Positions 10,401-23,900 of a stretch of DNA of 64,000 nucleotides are shown in pieces. Numbering within the stretch: the stretch's first letter is position 1; every line of letters starts with the position of its first letter. Under the pieces are notes generated by a model. The model ran no database searches. It saw nothing but the letters and a program-made list of their open reading frames with translations, and was not told the DNA's origin. This stretch comes from Sepiola atlantica (Eukaryota; Mollusca; Cephalopoda; Sepiida; Sepiolidae), in assembly GCA_963556195.1 (NCBI GenBank), contig OY744531.1, forward strand, positions 52,432,200-52,496,199. The letters run 5' to 3'. The translations under genes were made by a program, and so were the position numbers.

Positions 10401-13400
10401 TAGATGGATCATGTTTATGCTCCATATATGATCTTCTGGAATAAATATATATACATTTTCCATTTTCAAAATAACATCCCCAAATTATTTTTCTTTGCTA
10501 ATCTTTGCAAATTGAAATCTCCAAGTGTTTGAGTTTAAATTCATTAAAGGGAAAATTCATGCATTTTTAGGGAGAAAATATGAGATGTCTTCATTAAGAG
10601 CGTTATTCCTTGTCCACCCTATTTAAATCAATATATATTTTGTTAATGGTGAAAAGAATACACCAGGTTGTTGCTTAAAATGTTATATTATTCAAATGTT
10701 ATTATTTAATCTGTGTTTATACAGACGAAATAACACCTAATCTAAGATCATCGTAACTAAATCGATGATGGAGATGCTGTTGTCCATTTTAAGGCTCTTT
10801 ATTCAATGTATTTTCATTCGCAGTGCCCGTGATTAATCCTAAAATGCTGTTTGTTTCAAATATGACACATTCCAACAAATTGCTTATTTAATATAATATT
10901 CAACGAACATCTGTCAAACTGCAACTTGTTTCACATCTGCAATGAACCTGTTTGCAAGTGTGAGTAGCTATTATTATGGCATTGCTTCAGCACACCTACT
11001 AAATAGGTAATTAGTATTATCGATGATAATTTTTCAAACAATATAAAACATAAAGCATTTAAGGGTTAAGTATCGTCTTCATAAGTAACATTAATTAATT
11101 TGTCGCCAGGGATATTGCCCGCGTATACTGAATTATATCCAGCGCAAGGAGACCAATTCTCCCAAGTAATACTTCTCTAATTGCATAGAAAATGGAATGA
11201 AAGGTTTAATTTCTGCCCTTATCTTTAAGAGAGATCATGAGAGATAGAAGTTATTTTTTGTCAAAGCTATTTCTAAGCATGTTTCCCGTTTTTATGATAG
11301 CGAGAGTACATTGCTTTCAATGGGTATACAATATTTTTAAATGGTTTCGATTTGTGTATATAATGTGTAAAAAATGATTTCTGTTTGACGATCACCAGTT
11401 ATCCTGAATGTGTATAAAAATTGTGCGTAGATAAAACCTCCATTAACTTTCAGCGCAGAATACATACTAAGCCATCACAGAATCTTCTTGTAACGCAAAT
11501 ACGTTGACATTTGGGTTGTGTATGCGACGTTGTTGAGACGGTTTTTGTAACTTTGCAATAAACTATATTCCTGAGGCCAGCGGATCGCGCGTCACCATTT
11601 TTCTCTAGGTCTTCTGTATTTGAAAATCAGTTCATATTTGATGAATATCATTCTAAAATATTCAAGGAATTCATTATCCTTTTCTAAATCGGTCTGTTTT
11701 ATTTGACAGCAAAAGGTGACAACAAAAGAAATGTTGGTCGTATTCGCGACTTTAGACTTATATAGCATTTAATCTGACAAATCAATATTTGATTCTGCCT
11801 AACGTTTTCTTGGCACTAAAATTATAATTCTTTTAGACAATTTCCGGCTAGGAAGATTTTTAGAATCGAGGTGTATTTAGTGTATGGCATAAACAATTCC
11901 AGGCGTTTACAAAATTATCTTCAAAATTAAACTATGACAATAAATCAACATTTACAAATCATCAACTAATACTGTTTCAGAAAATTAAAAAAAAACTTTA
12001 TTTAAATAATGAGATCAAATTATTACGTTCTTAATCAATTTTGATTACGATTATCATGAAACATATTTTCAAAATAAAATTGACTTTGTTCCATAGAAAT
12101 GGATGCTGAGGTCGCTGTTATATGTTAATTCTTTATTTTTATAACTAAAATTCATTCCTCATTTCTGGCAGCTGCAACACTTTTCTACATTCTTATGAAG
12201 GGATTTCGGATGACACTTATACAATAGTGGCACGGTTTAAACATATTGTGTTTCTTTGGCTTAAACCACAATACTTCTTACTCGCCATTAACAAAACGCA
12301 TAGTCCATTCTACAGTCGAATAATTTTGGGTGAAATAAACTTGAATCTGTGTCTGACGTGTCCACCTAATTTCGCTGATGAATGTCCAATAGTCTATTTT
12401 TTATTACTGTTCTATCATATTCGGGGAAACTTAAAAGGTGTGATTTTGAATGGGTTGTATATTCCTCGAAAATGAAGTCCCAGATGTTTATCTATAAGAT
12501 TATCTAAAAAGATTTATTTATCTAAATAATTCCAACATTATTTCCGAACTGAAGGGGGTCATAAGAGCCTAAATCAGTGCAATTCTCAGGGATGAGTGCC
12601 CCATAGTTATTGACAATTTTGCCCGCCATATTCCGGGGTACTAATCATTAAACAGTGATAAAGGAAATACTGTTCAGCATTGATGATTAGCACTTGGTGG
12701 ACAAGTCAGGAATAGACTGAAATAAATTTATATGATTGAATTTTAATTGTTGGTCATGGCATTCGCTTTATTTGTTGGGAATGTATTATTTACTATGAAT
12801 GTAAAGATATCTGATATCTCGAAATGATACAATTACCGCAATGCATTTACTACGTTTATGTTTTAAAAAAATGTTGACTGCAACAAATTATGACTAACGG
12901 ACAATTATCTATTTATATAAGATAAGTTCGTTTCGTTACGTTCTTATAGATTTCAGTAATCTTATAGAATTACCCGATAATTGCCACTAGTGACCCCAGA
13001 CAGAATCAAATGAATGTTTCAATGGGGTATTTAAATTCCTTGAAATTAAAAAAAATGTTGACTAGAATATCAGATAAACAGATTTTGATGAAATACATAT
13101 AGACAGGAGTACCATCTTTAGGATGTTCCACAGGTCTTGCCACGTCGGTATAAAATACAAGTTTTGTATTCAAATAACACCTTTCTCCATCATTTGATCA
13201 TCATCACGATCTAATCGTGATAAGGTCCCGGATCATCCTGACGTTCATTCGCCATCTCACTCTATCCGCCATCACGCCAGGTAGGTCTTCATCGGTGCAA
13301 TGCGAGTACTCTGCTGAATGATGAAACGCCGATTGATTTTGCAATTAATTATTTTCGATTGTTATTGCGGTTCGGCATTAAATGACCCTAAATAATTTTT

Positions 13401-15310
13401 ATATACGATACAATAAAAAGTAAATCAATATTTTAAAAAATTATTAAAAAATTTCTCTATGATTTAAAAAAAATATTTAGACTATTCGAACTACTAATTT
13501 CAATTTGGTTGTTACATTCACAACGTTCTGGCCAGTGTAATTTCCGACCATATTCAGCTGCATATTTCCAAATTCAAGAACCTTCTTGTCGAACTCAGGA
13601 ACCTGTACAGAATTTTAAACAGAACCCTTTGCTTAATTCACGGCGATAACTTGTTCTCATTCCGCCAGTTATGAGTGGTTAAAAGAATTAAGATCTACTA
13701 TGACTCACACACAAACCTATCATTTACAATTCGAATATTGATGTGTTTCACAATGCTTTCATAAAGCCGATGTAATACATCCGCATTGACTTCACATTCA
13801 CTCATTATGTTTTAAGAAATATCTATATTATTTGTGATTCTTGATAAGTGCACAATCATATTTACAATACCACAGCAAGAGCAATCAAGAGATGTAAGGT
13901 CTTGTTAATCAAGAGACCACTACACGTGAGCAAATCTTCAAATCTACTTAGAAAAACAACCATTTAACAAATATCTTACGTTGGTGATCAGTTAGATATA
14001 TCGAAAATTAGTACTATATTCGATTAAATGAAAAGTAGCCAACCATACCCTGTACATTGTTTTCAAATGAAGAAGATTCAATCCTAATTAGTTGATCGTA
14101 CATTTATTCTTTATTTTTAATCCATCACTGGCAGGAACTCTCAACTGAATACAAATAATCGTTTTTTTTTTAATAATCTTAGTGCAGATTTAGCAGCAAA
14201 AAAATAACAACAATAAAAAGAATCCGTTAATTATGGATCTGATTATGAAGTGCTGGTCGTGCTCGTGATACTCCTAGAGCACTGTAAGTAAGTGATAAAG
14301 ATATAATTTCACAGCCGACCAATGTTAGATCAAGTATTTTGTTGTAATCATGAGTATGCTTCTGTCATTATCAGATGTTGTGTGCTGTTGATGCTTTGTT
14401 TTTTGTTTGTTAGGTGAGTTTGACTTCTGCATAGAGACAACAAAGATGTTACTTCAGGTTTGTCTGGTCTAAATGAGGTTCTATTCGCTGGTCGCAGCTT
14501 TGTTAACCTGCAAAATTGCAGGTTTTTAAACTCGACACCAGGAGTCGGAAGGCTCGGAGGTTGCATGCACAGGCGGGGACGGTTTGGCCGACGAAACAAA
14601 AAAGGAATGGGACAGAATGAACGTTTCCACTTTCATTCCATTCATTTGAGATTCCGCACTTGATATATCTTTGTTTGACACATAAAGACGCAGAAACGAA
14701 TAGAAGACGATGGATCTTTATGCCGACCCCTTGATTTTATGCAAAATCCTATCAGTTGGCTTGCAGTATTAATACCGCTTTGTGCAAAACATGTCCGCCA
14801 TTGATGACCCCGCAAGGAAGCGAAGTTCCGGACAGCATACGCTACGACGTTGCCGCCGCCGCTACCTCGGTGAAGAGGGGTTAGAATTAAGGAGGGAGGC
14901 TAATTGGTGCTAAATATTAGATGCATCTTAAACGAGATTATGCAGAGTAAAAAGACGGTAATTTAGAGGAAACAACTTTAGAATAAATTTTAAAAAAATA
15001 AAGAAATGATCATATTATTCAAGATCAGCTGAATTTTAAATTGAGTGGTGATTCCTTCTTGATACAAGTAAGGCCATAACAGTCAACGGGTAATTGACAA
15101 AGGTAAGTTCAGGAAAGCCACAATTAGGTGACGTTTCGAGTGCCTTCCAAGATATGGAATTATCTGAAAAGGTAAATAAGCTTTCTTTCTCGGAAAGATA
15201 AATCGTGTCCAGAAATATAGCGACTATCTCGACAAGAACTCGAAGCAATGCTCATCCTTATTACTTTATTTTATGTAATAATTTTATGTATCTAAATATA
15301 GACATATTTA
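10401..15310. other. Long stretch with no recognised gene
   Basis: About 4.9 kb without a recognisable coding, RNA or mobile-element signature. Open frames such as 12227-12475 and the antisense pair at 14348-14663 have no motif. A GC-richer, CpG-containing patch lies at about 14770-14880. A short palindrome (AACCTGCA/TGCAGGTT) lies at about 14506-14525. The region may hold old, diverged repeats or unique intron/intergenic DNA. Confidence 0.4.
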
Positions 15311-15316
15311 ACTATA

Positions 15317-15543
15317 CAGTCAAACCTCCAAATACGATTGCCTCTACATACGAATTTTGCATACATACAACGTGAAATTCGATCAAATTATCGATTCTAC
15401 ACCAGGTGGAAAATGCAACATACGACGTCGAAGTTTCGTGATTTGCCCGCTATGCGCCAGCACTCACGACGGGATGGAGTCTTCAGTTCACAGTTCCGCT
15501 TTGGTCCCGGAACGAATTCATTTTGTATGTAGATGTTTGACTG
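15317..15543. mobile_element. MITE with pogo-like termini
   Basis: A 227-bp element bounded by inverted ends beginning CAGTCAAAC on the left and ending GTTTGACTG on the right, each flanked by TA, the target duplication expected for Tc1/mariner/pogo elements. Similarity continues inward (CCTCCAAATACG against ATCTACATAC). It has no transposase. Two overlapping open frames of about 65 codons inside it show no domain and probably have no function. Confidence 0.7.
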
Positions 15544-16134
15544 TATATTATAGAATTTAACAGGTTAGATTTATCAAAAATCTGGAGATAGAAATCCTCG
15601 TATGCAAAAATCTAATAGATACCACAATTATTAGGCATACTTCTAGTTAAGAGAAAATGAACCAGGTTGTGCCTTGAAGAAAATATAAGCATACATGTGT
15701 ACACATAGGATACATTTATATATAAAAAAGTGGAAACTATAATAAAAAGATAAGTAATCTCCCTTAGATGTGAAATAAAAATCAAGATGGAAAAGGAAAA
15801 GAATGGTATACCCTTAATTAGGTAATGATACAGTTGCACATGATATTTAAAATTTTAAAACAAACGAAACAAATAAAACATACAAAAATAACAGACAAGT
15901 AACGAATAAACAAACAAGCCAACCAATAAAATTAAATTAAGATTTTTAGAAAAGCGGTAGAAAAAATATAGAAGCACAGCAGGAAAAAGGCGTTCGGCAG
16001 AGAAAACGGAAGTCAAATCCAACGGAATGATGGCAAATACTGAATGCGATCTGCACCTCGCAGATTACACCGTATGAAGATTGTGCACACATGAAAGCAT
16101 GGTAACTGTATTAAAAACAACGCATCTTTTAATG

Positions 16135-16135
<1 letters not shown>
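15544..16135. other. Unassigned sequence
   Basis: A/T-rich sequence with A-rich runs. No gene or repeat family was recognised. Confidence 0.4.
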
Positions 16136-16188
<53 letters not shown>

Positions 16189-16421
16189 CGCAAAATGAAA
16201 TAAAGAATATGATATTTTTTTTGTTTTCATGCATTTTATTTGTATTTTCTAGACTCTGCGAACGATTTTTCATTTCAATTTTAGTTTTTATTTGATTTGA
16301 TTAAATTAAGATCGCTTGAAGAGACGAACAATTATAAGAATAAATAAGAAATAGAGAAAACTCCGTAGTTTTAATTGCCTGTATAGCGATTTACTCCTAA
16401 TATATTTATATAACGACACTG

Positions 16422-16492
<71 letters not shown>

Positions 16493-16495
16493 TAT
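16136..16495. repeat. (TA)n arrays at 16136-16185 and 16423-16495
   Basis: Two long TA arrays about 240 bp apart. The second leads into the sequence that carries the decayed hammerhead at 16560. Confidence 0.95.
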
Positions 16496-16559
16496 TAATA
16501 AAAATGGAGATAAATGATCCAATGTAATGGAAAATGAAAAACGAAAGCCAAAGACTATA

Positions 16560-16617
16560 TTATTCATGTATTAATCAACGGTTCGTCTTTATTAAAAGAC
16601 TTCCTCAGGATGAATAA
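16560..16617 (-). ncRNA. Decayed hammerhead ribozyme motif
   Basis: Minus strand: an 8-bp outer stem TTATTCAT/ATGAATAA, core CTGAGGA (fits CUGANGA), and a 6-bp stem II GTCTTT/AAAGAC with a TAAT loop, then GAAC where GAAA is expected. An extra base sits next to stems I and II. The layout is that of a Penelope-type hammerhead, but the changed A15.1 position should abolish activity. Confidence 0.5.
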
Positions 16618-18539
<1,922 letters not shown>

Positions 18540-19068
18540 CAAGTGTAACGACTCAATAGAACAATATTAGTGTAACTATCATTTTCAGAAGGTTTGATTG
18601 ACATACCTGCAATAAAATATTTCAAATATAACGAGCTATTAAAAAGACATTACGGAAACTGTAATCTTCTTACACTTTGATTGACATACCTTTTGAAATA
18701 CTTTGCAGGTATAACGATCTTTTTAAAAAGACTGTGGTGAATCTATCATTTTCAAAAGGTTTGATTGACATACCCGCTATGAAATATTTGAGATGTAACG
18801 ATTTATTGAAAAGACACTACTGAAACTATAATCATAAATTTTGATTGAAATACTTGCTGAAATGTATTGCAGGTATAGCGATTTCAAAACAAACAGTGGT
18901 GAAACTATCATTTTCAAAAGGTTTGATTGACATACGTGCAATTAAATATTTCAGATGCAACGATCTATTAAAAAGACATTACTGAAACTATAATCTTGTT
19001 ACATTTTGATTGACATACCTGCTGAAATACTTTGTAGGTATAACGATCTTTTTAAAAAGACAGTGGTT
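18540..19068 (+). repeat. Satellite-like array of about 82-bp monomers, dimeric
   Basis: Six head-to-tail units begin with the phrase TTTGATTGACATAC at about 18593, 18676, 18761, 18840, 18922 and 19005, so the spacing is 79-85 bp. Alternate units share extra features: one type is preceded by ATCATTTTCA(A/G)AAGG, the other by TAATCTT and followed by TTT(G/C)(C/T)AGGTATA. The higher-order period is therefore about 164 bp. Unit divergence is modest. Confidence 0.9.
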
Positions 19069-19822
19069 TTATTACTAAATCTTAAAAAATAAAAACATCT
19101 TATATAATTTTTTCTTAAAAATAGGTGGAATTATGATGTGGATAATGACTGTGTTTCAGTTACAGACAAACATGAACATAATCTCTATGATGATGAAAGT
19201 AATAAAATTTAGACGAGCAATGACTTGTAGTTCCAATTTGAGTTCAATTGTAAACAATGCTTTTATTACCTCAGTCAAATTGTCTAAATGGTTCAAATCT
19301 AACCGTAAATTCTGACTTTCACCTTTCTACTTGTCAAATTATTTCGGGCTGCCCTCTAAAATCTGTTAAATCGGATCTGTCACGCTCAATTATGGGCGAA
19401 CATCGTTGAGAAAAGTATAAATTCCTGACATTTTCTTTCAGTTATGGTTGATATAGCGATGTCTGTTCAACTGTACATGGTCTATTAACTGTGCAAAATA
19501 AGTATACTATTTTGACATTAAATATTCATAAAAGTTGATATGCCGTAAAAGAAAACAAAGAAATAACTTGCATTCATATTCCATCTCTTTAAACGTTTAT
19601 GTTTATCCCTTTAGGAACAGATTACAAAATGACTGTATCAATAATTGTTTTAATCGAATTAAATGTAAATTGTTGATTTAAATTAATTGGAAATCAAAAA
19701 CTTATTTTGTACATTCATATTTTATTTAAATTAAATTACACGAAAGATTGTGATGCAACTATAGACACGGATTATATTTTCTAAATCACGTCATGACGGA
19801 TTCAGAGAAAGGGAGTGAATTT
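19069..19822. other. Unassigned sequence
   Basis: No recognisable gene. The short open frame at 19133-19315 has no motif. Confidence 0.4.
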
Positions 19823-20165
19823 GAATGCCAACTAGACACTGTTCTCGAGTGTTTCGGTCTTTCTGTACAGGGGTTTGTTAGAGCAAACTGACATAAACAT
19901 ACTTTGCCCTACAAGAAAACCCTGACCAAATATGCAAAATATCTAAAAGTATTCGAAACCCAAATAAAATCCCCTCAGTATGATTACCCCATAGTGGCTT
20001 ATACGAGGAATGGTGCACCTAATCCAAGTGATGTTCCCTCCAGTAACAACACGAACTTGGATACTCCAGCAGACTAGATCAATTCTTGGTTTAAAATCCG
20101 GTAGGATCAAGAGATCACAAGAAAGATATACTATAACATAGTTAACGGGTCGATTAGGGTGAAGA
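19823..20165. repeat. Dispersed repeat, copy 1 of a pair (partner at 46567)
   Basis: A colinear match of about 340 bp to 46567-46905 in the same orientation, including CAACTAGACACT, GTACAGGGGTTTGT, AAGAAAACC, TATACGAGGAATGGTG, AAGTGATGTT, TGGATACTCCA and CAGACTAGAT. No tRNA-like head or transposase was found. Minus-strand reading of both copies gives similar short peptide stretches with stops, so a decayed coding origin is possible. Confidence 0.75.
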
Positions 20166-20256
20166 AAACTACTGTTCTTGATCGAATATTTCAATTACAA
20201 CTGGTATAAGCTATTCTACTCTTGATCCAAAGTTCTGTTGATTCAACGCGTATGTA

Positions 20257-20257
<1 letters not shown>

Positions 20258-20354
<97 letters not shown>
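20258..20354. repeat. (ATT)n microsatellite, about 97 bp
   Basis: Pure ATT trinucleotide array. It produces the poly-Ile open frame on the minus strand. Confidence 0.95.
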
Positions 20355-20355
<1 letters not shown>

Positions 20356-20547
20356 TTACTTTTATTTTTTTTCACACAATTTGTAATCAGTGATTGCTCC
20401 CTTGAAATAAAAAGTAGTGTTATTTTGAGTCTGAGTGAGAACATGGTTTCCCAGTCGTCCAACCCTTGTTGCCGCTTTTTATAACCGTTGTAAATAATTT
20501 TGCGTGATCGTGAAAGCCGTTTACAATAGATTTCTTACTGACACTGA

Positions 20548-20670
20548 CTTGTCTGGAATTTGAGTGGCACTAAGCCTCCCCAAGGTTCCAGTACTCTGCG
20601 CACCCTTCAATTGAAGGTCAACGCGGTGTGCTCCCCCCTCTCTCTCTCTCTCTCTATCTCGGTCTTTTTA
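20548..20670 (+). repeat. Dispersed repeat, copy 2 (partner at 1690)
   Basis: Matches 1690-1810 (see that entry) and ends in a short (CT)n at about 20639-20655. Confidence 0.6.
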
Positions 20671-20810
20671 TCCGCCTAGATATTTAATGGCTATTTTGTG
20701 TAGTACTAGTATATGCTTGGCGTCACTACATATGTATGTTTGTTTCTGAGGAGCGTGTAGTGTCATATTAGGGACTTTTGCTGTTTCAGTTTATTATTTT
20801 CTATATAGTA

Positions 20811-21113
20811 ATACGACAACGTGTGTGTTCGTGTGTCACGCTTACATCAAAAGCTCTGCGAATGCGTGCCGCACCTAGATCTAGAAAAGCATTCAACTTA
20901 CCTTATTTTCGTAATTTCACTTTGGCGCAACGGTTAGCGACGTAGGTTTTTGACGTCGGCCCAACTGGTTTATAGTTCGATCCCAACTAACCTCTAAATC
21001 TATTTTTCTACATCGAAGGGGGTAGGGGTAGGTGGTAAGAAGGGGCGATCGGGAAGACACATATTAATACGATAGCGTGTGTTATTTTGTGTGTCACGCT
21101 TACATCAAAAGCA
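20811..21113 (+). repeat. SINE region bounded by a direct repeat of about 45 bp
   Basis: The phrase GTGTGTCACGCTTACATC followed by AAAAGC occurs at about 20833-20855 and again at about 21090-21113, each preceded by an ATACGA(C/T)A(A/G)CGTGTG block. The tRNA-like head at 20920-20993 lies between them. The direct repeats may be tail sequence shared with a partner LINE, or a duplication created by insertion. Confidence 0.5.
20920..20993 (+). ncRNA. tRNA-derived SINE head (RNA polymerase III A and B boxes)
   Basis: An A-box-like TGGCGCAACGG lies at 20923-20933 and a B-box-like GTTCGATCCC at 20975-20984, with spacing close to that in a tRNA gene. The sequence cannot form a full cloverleaf with a 3' acceptor, so I read it as a SINE head and not a working tRNA. 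Confidence 0.6.
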
Positions 21114-21345
21114 ACGACCTTCCGAATATTTGTTTGCTACTCATAAATTGAAGACAAATTTAATTTAATCTGAAGTATTTACAAAGTAAAGTTTCGTCGT
21201 CGAAATATTACCTTCACTAGAAATATTCTTTATAAAAAAGTTTTGTAAATTGTCTCATGTATTGTTCAATTTTTTAAATAAATATACAAGTCAAATCTTA
21301 TCATATTTTATTCAAACATGTATAGGTTAGGAATAGGTTAGTAAT

Positions 21346-21362
21346 TTACACGGGTCTCGCTA

Positions 21363-21421
<59 letters not shown>
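21346..21421 (-). repeat. (ATT)n, tail of the R2-like LINE
   Basis: Pure ATT array at about 21366-21421 on the plus strand, i.e. (TAA)n at the 3' end of the minus-strand LINE. A GCTAGTT terminus of another element abuts its other side at 21358-21365, so two retroelement ends may share this microsatellite. Confidence 0.8.
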
Positions 21422-21424
<3 letters not shown>

Positions 21425-21433
21425 ATAGTAGTC

Positions 21434-21563
21434 TGAACCTTTGGAAGTTTTTAGTTGAAGTCTTTTTTTTTTTGAACCTCGAGTCAATTTCTTTTACCTT
21501 AGACATGCAAGCTGTGCCTTAACACTTTAGCTGTTCCTGACAGGCAAACCTTTTACAGAATTG
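21434..21563 (-). repeat. LINE 3' region, terminal copy
   Basis: About 130 bp at the 3' end of the LINE, between the endonuclease remnant and the (TAA)n tail. It is nearly identical to 21956-22082, differing by one substitution and a few bases in a T-run. Confidence 0.85.
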
Positions 21564-21955
21564 GAAAAGAAATTGTCTTGTCAATCTGTTTATGCCATTT
21601 ATGGTGGCGTTTCTTTATGGTTTAAAGCGTCCCAATTACAACGGGAATCGCCTTGACTTCTTTACATTTCCATAGTCTAACTAATTCCCATTTTAGATAT
21701 TGATATTTAGTTATTTGTTTATGTTCTTTCTCCTGAACTTAGGAATCGACGGGGCTGGCTTTATCAATGATTAAGCAAGTTTTCATGTTTTTGTTTAGAA
21801 AGATTCAGTTGGGTTTTGAATGTTCAAGAGCCTTATCAATCTGTATGCGTATGTCGCAAATAAGTTTGCCATTGTCGTTCTCCTGTTTAACTTCTGGATT
21901 ATACTCATACTACTTCTCATTGTGGTCCAATTCATAAAGTTTGCATATATTCCAG
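21564..21955 (-). pseudogene. R2-like ORF, C-terminal endonuclease-like remnant
   Basis: Reading the minus strand through several stops gives the expected C-terminal order: KLYELDHNE, YEYNPEVKQEN, CDIRIQIDKALEHSKP, then KTCLIIDKASPVD and WELVRLWKCKEVKAIPVVIGT. The last two blocks match the restriction-like endonuclease region and the following conserved helix of this LINE group. Stops show it is not functional. Confidence 0.7.
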
Positions 21956-22082
21956 TGAACCTTTGGAAGTTTTTAGTTGAAGTCTTTTTTTTTAACCTCG
22001 AGTCAATTTCTTTTACCTTAGACATGCAAGCTGTACCTTAACACTTTAGCTGTTCCTGACAGGCAAACCTTTTACAGAATTG
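21956..22082 (-). repeat. LINE 3' region, internal copy
   Basis: A second, almost identical copy of 21434-21563 in the same orientation. It lies inside the coding order, between the Cys/His knuckle and the endonuclease region. Confidence 0.85.
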
Positions 22083-22107
22083 AGAGACTTTGTTGTGTCT
22101 TCATTTT

Positions 22108-22582
22108 TTATACTGGTGTTGTGCTAGCAATATGCGCTAAGGTTTCTTCCCTTTCGTTACACAATATCGGTGATTCTGCAGTTTTGTCAATGTAATGTTT
22201 GATGGACCTTGTGCGGGTGACTTGTTCTTGGGCTACCATTAAGGTGCTCTCAGGATATCTTTTGAGATCACCCCTGACCAACCAATTCCAACTGTGATTA
22301 TCTCTAAATGGAGTATTCTTAAAGAATGTGTAATTTATTTCCAAATAATTTTAACTCTTCCTCTTTTAACCATTGATTTTTCACCCCAGTTCTCAGTATT
22401 TCCTCTCTTTTCACTTCACGAAGAAACATCTCATTACTTTCAGAAATATATTTATATAGACAACCTTCCTCTATATTCACAACATCTTCAACACTAAGTA
22501 GACTTCGCCCACCTTTCTTTCGAGGCATATACCCTCGATCTGCATCTCTTTTCTTTGCAACATCTCCATAAATTGTAAGCAT
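22108..22582 (-). pseudogene. R2-like ORF, post-RT segment and Cys/His knuckle
   Basis: Two overlapping minus-strand frames meet here. The frame 22319-22582 contains DADRGYMPRKKGGRSLLSVE, the conserved post-RT motif of this LINE group. The frame 22108-22344 contains WLVRGDLK, AQEQVTRTRSIKHYID and CNEREETLAHIAST, the latter matching a CCHC-like knuckle in which some Cys are lost. A frameshift around 22330 separates them. Just downstream the coding order is interrupted by the copied 3' segment at 21956-22082. Confidence 0.75.
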
Positions 22583-22794
22583 TTCCGTGTTTTGGTATCA
22601 TAACATTTTAGTGTATCTACATTCTAGTCAAGTATACCGGCAGTATATCGAATAGTATTGGCATTGAGAGCATGGATTGTATTTTGACTGTGGAGATGTG
22701 ATTTAAGAATACACCTTACTCTTCACTTGTACTCAGCTATGACCTGGTTTTTCATTCCCTTGTTTTTAATCTTATTCGCCTCGAGAATTCCCAA

Positions 22795-23322
22795 TTATTT
22801 GTATCCTCTTTTATTGTCTACATTTTCTATCACATCTGTAGGGAGTTCAAGGCCATCTGAATGGACAAGTTTACCCCTTTTTGTAACAACAATGGCACAT
22901 TTTGTGATGCCAAATTCAATTCGTATGTCGTCACCAAATACGTTAACCGTGTTCATTAGAGTATCAAATTGGGTTTCATTCCTCCCAAAAACCTTAAGGT
23001 CATCCATGTAGAGTATGTTGTTGACTGTAGGAAATCCTTCCTCAAGTCCATATCCTGCCTTCAGATTGCGTAAGACAAGTGTCATTGGGATGAAACTAAT
23101 GACAAAAAGTAAAAGGGAAAGACTATCGCCTTGGAAATTCCTTCTCCTGATTTTCACTTTACCTAATGCAACACTTCCTGAAGTTAAATTGGTTTCCCAA
23201 TTCTTCATGCTATTCTCTAAAGCTATTTGAATGTTAGGAGCTATTTCGAAAGTCTCCAGGCATTTGTGTATCCATGAATGAGGGAGCATGTCAAATGCTT
23301 TCTTATAATCCACCCATCCCAT
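22795..23322 (-). pseudogene. R2-like reverse transcriptase, palm region with YMDD
   Basis: The 175-codon minus-strand frame begins at the RT motif DYKKAFDMLPHSWI (first catalytic Asp), continues with RRNFQGDSLS (normally RRGIFQGDSLSP) and reaches LYMDDLKVFG, the catalytic YxDD box. It is the best preserved part of the element, and all three catalytic aspartates are present. The Gly-to-Asn change in RRNFQGD and the frame breaks on both sides show decay. Confidence 0.85.
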
Positions 23323-23406
23323 GGTAAAGTTAGTAGTTCTTCATTTGCAGTTTCTCAGGATCATTTTATCGATGAGAAGCGGATTTTTGGTGCCATGTGA
23401 TCTTTT

Positions 23407-23900
23407 TCAACAGCCTTTCCGTTTCTCAGGCAAAAAAGTGTTTTGGTCAAAATAACAATAAATACTTTCAGACAATATGTGAGTGAAATGTTTCCACATA
23501 ACTAAAAGGCAAGTGATCGCTTTAAAGTTTGCCACTTCACCCTCTTTTGTTTTATCTTTTATGAATAATACTGTGGTGTCCTTTGTCAGCCATTTTGGGA
23601 AGCTACCTGTCGTCAAACAACCGTTTATCATTTCTGTTAGACGTGGGTGGAGAGCAAGAAGGTTTTTAAACCAGTATCCCTCAACTCCGTCAGGTCCAGG
23701 TGTTTTGACATTTGAAATCTTTTTAACCATCTCCTTCAGCATCTTAACGGTGACTGTTATATTCGCGTGCTATTCTACTCTAGAGGACACCTCCCTTTCA
23801 ATATGTTTGAGCCATTCTGCATCATCTTGATGCTTTACTTCCTTTTCCCAAATGCAGTTTCAGAATGTACTAGATTGGTCAGCATCAGGTATTACGTCAT
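23407..23900 (-). pseudogene. R2-like reverse transcriptase, fingers region
   Basis: The minus-strand frame 23407-23742 contains KTPGPDGVEGYW, the conserved start of the RT fingers, followed by TTVLFIKD and FLPEKRKGC. Upstream sequence to about 23900 still reads in several frames as the linker before the RT (for example FGKG and AEW segments), broken by frameshifts. A stop or frame change separates this piece from the palm domain at 22795-23322. Function in an intact element would be target-primed reverse transcription; this copy cannot make a full protein. Confidence 0.8.

Noticed and set aside
12227..12475. 82-codon plus-strand frame
   Set aside because: No motif, and its length is expected by chance in a 64-kb window.
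22294..22497. Plus-strand open frames over the LINE region (also 22727-23011, 23015-23230 and 23483-23830)
   Set aside because: They are antisense shadows of the minus-strand LINE coding sequence.
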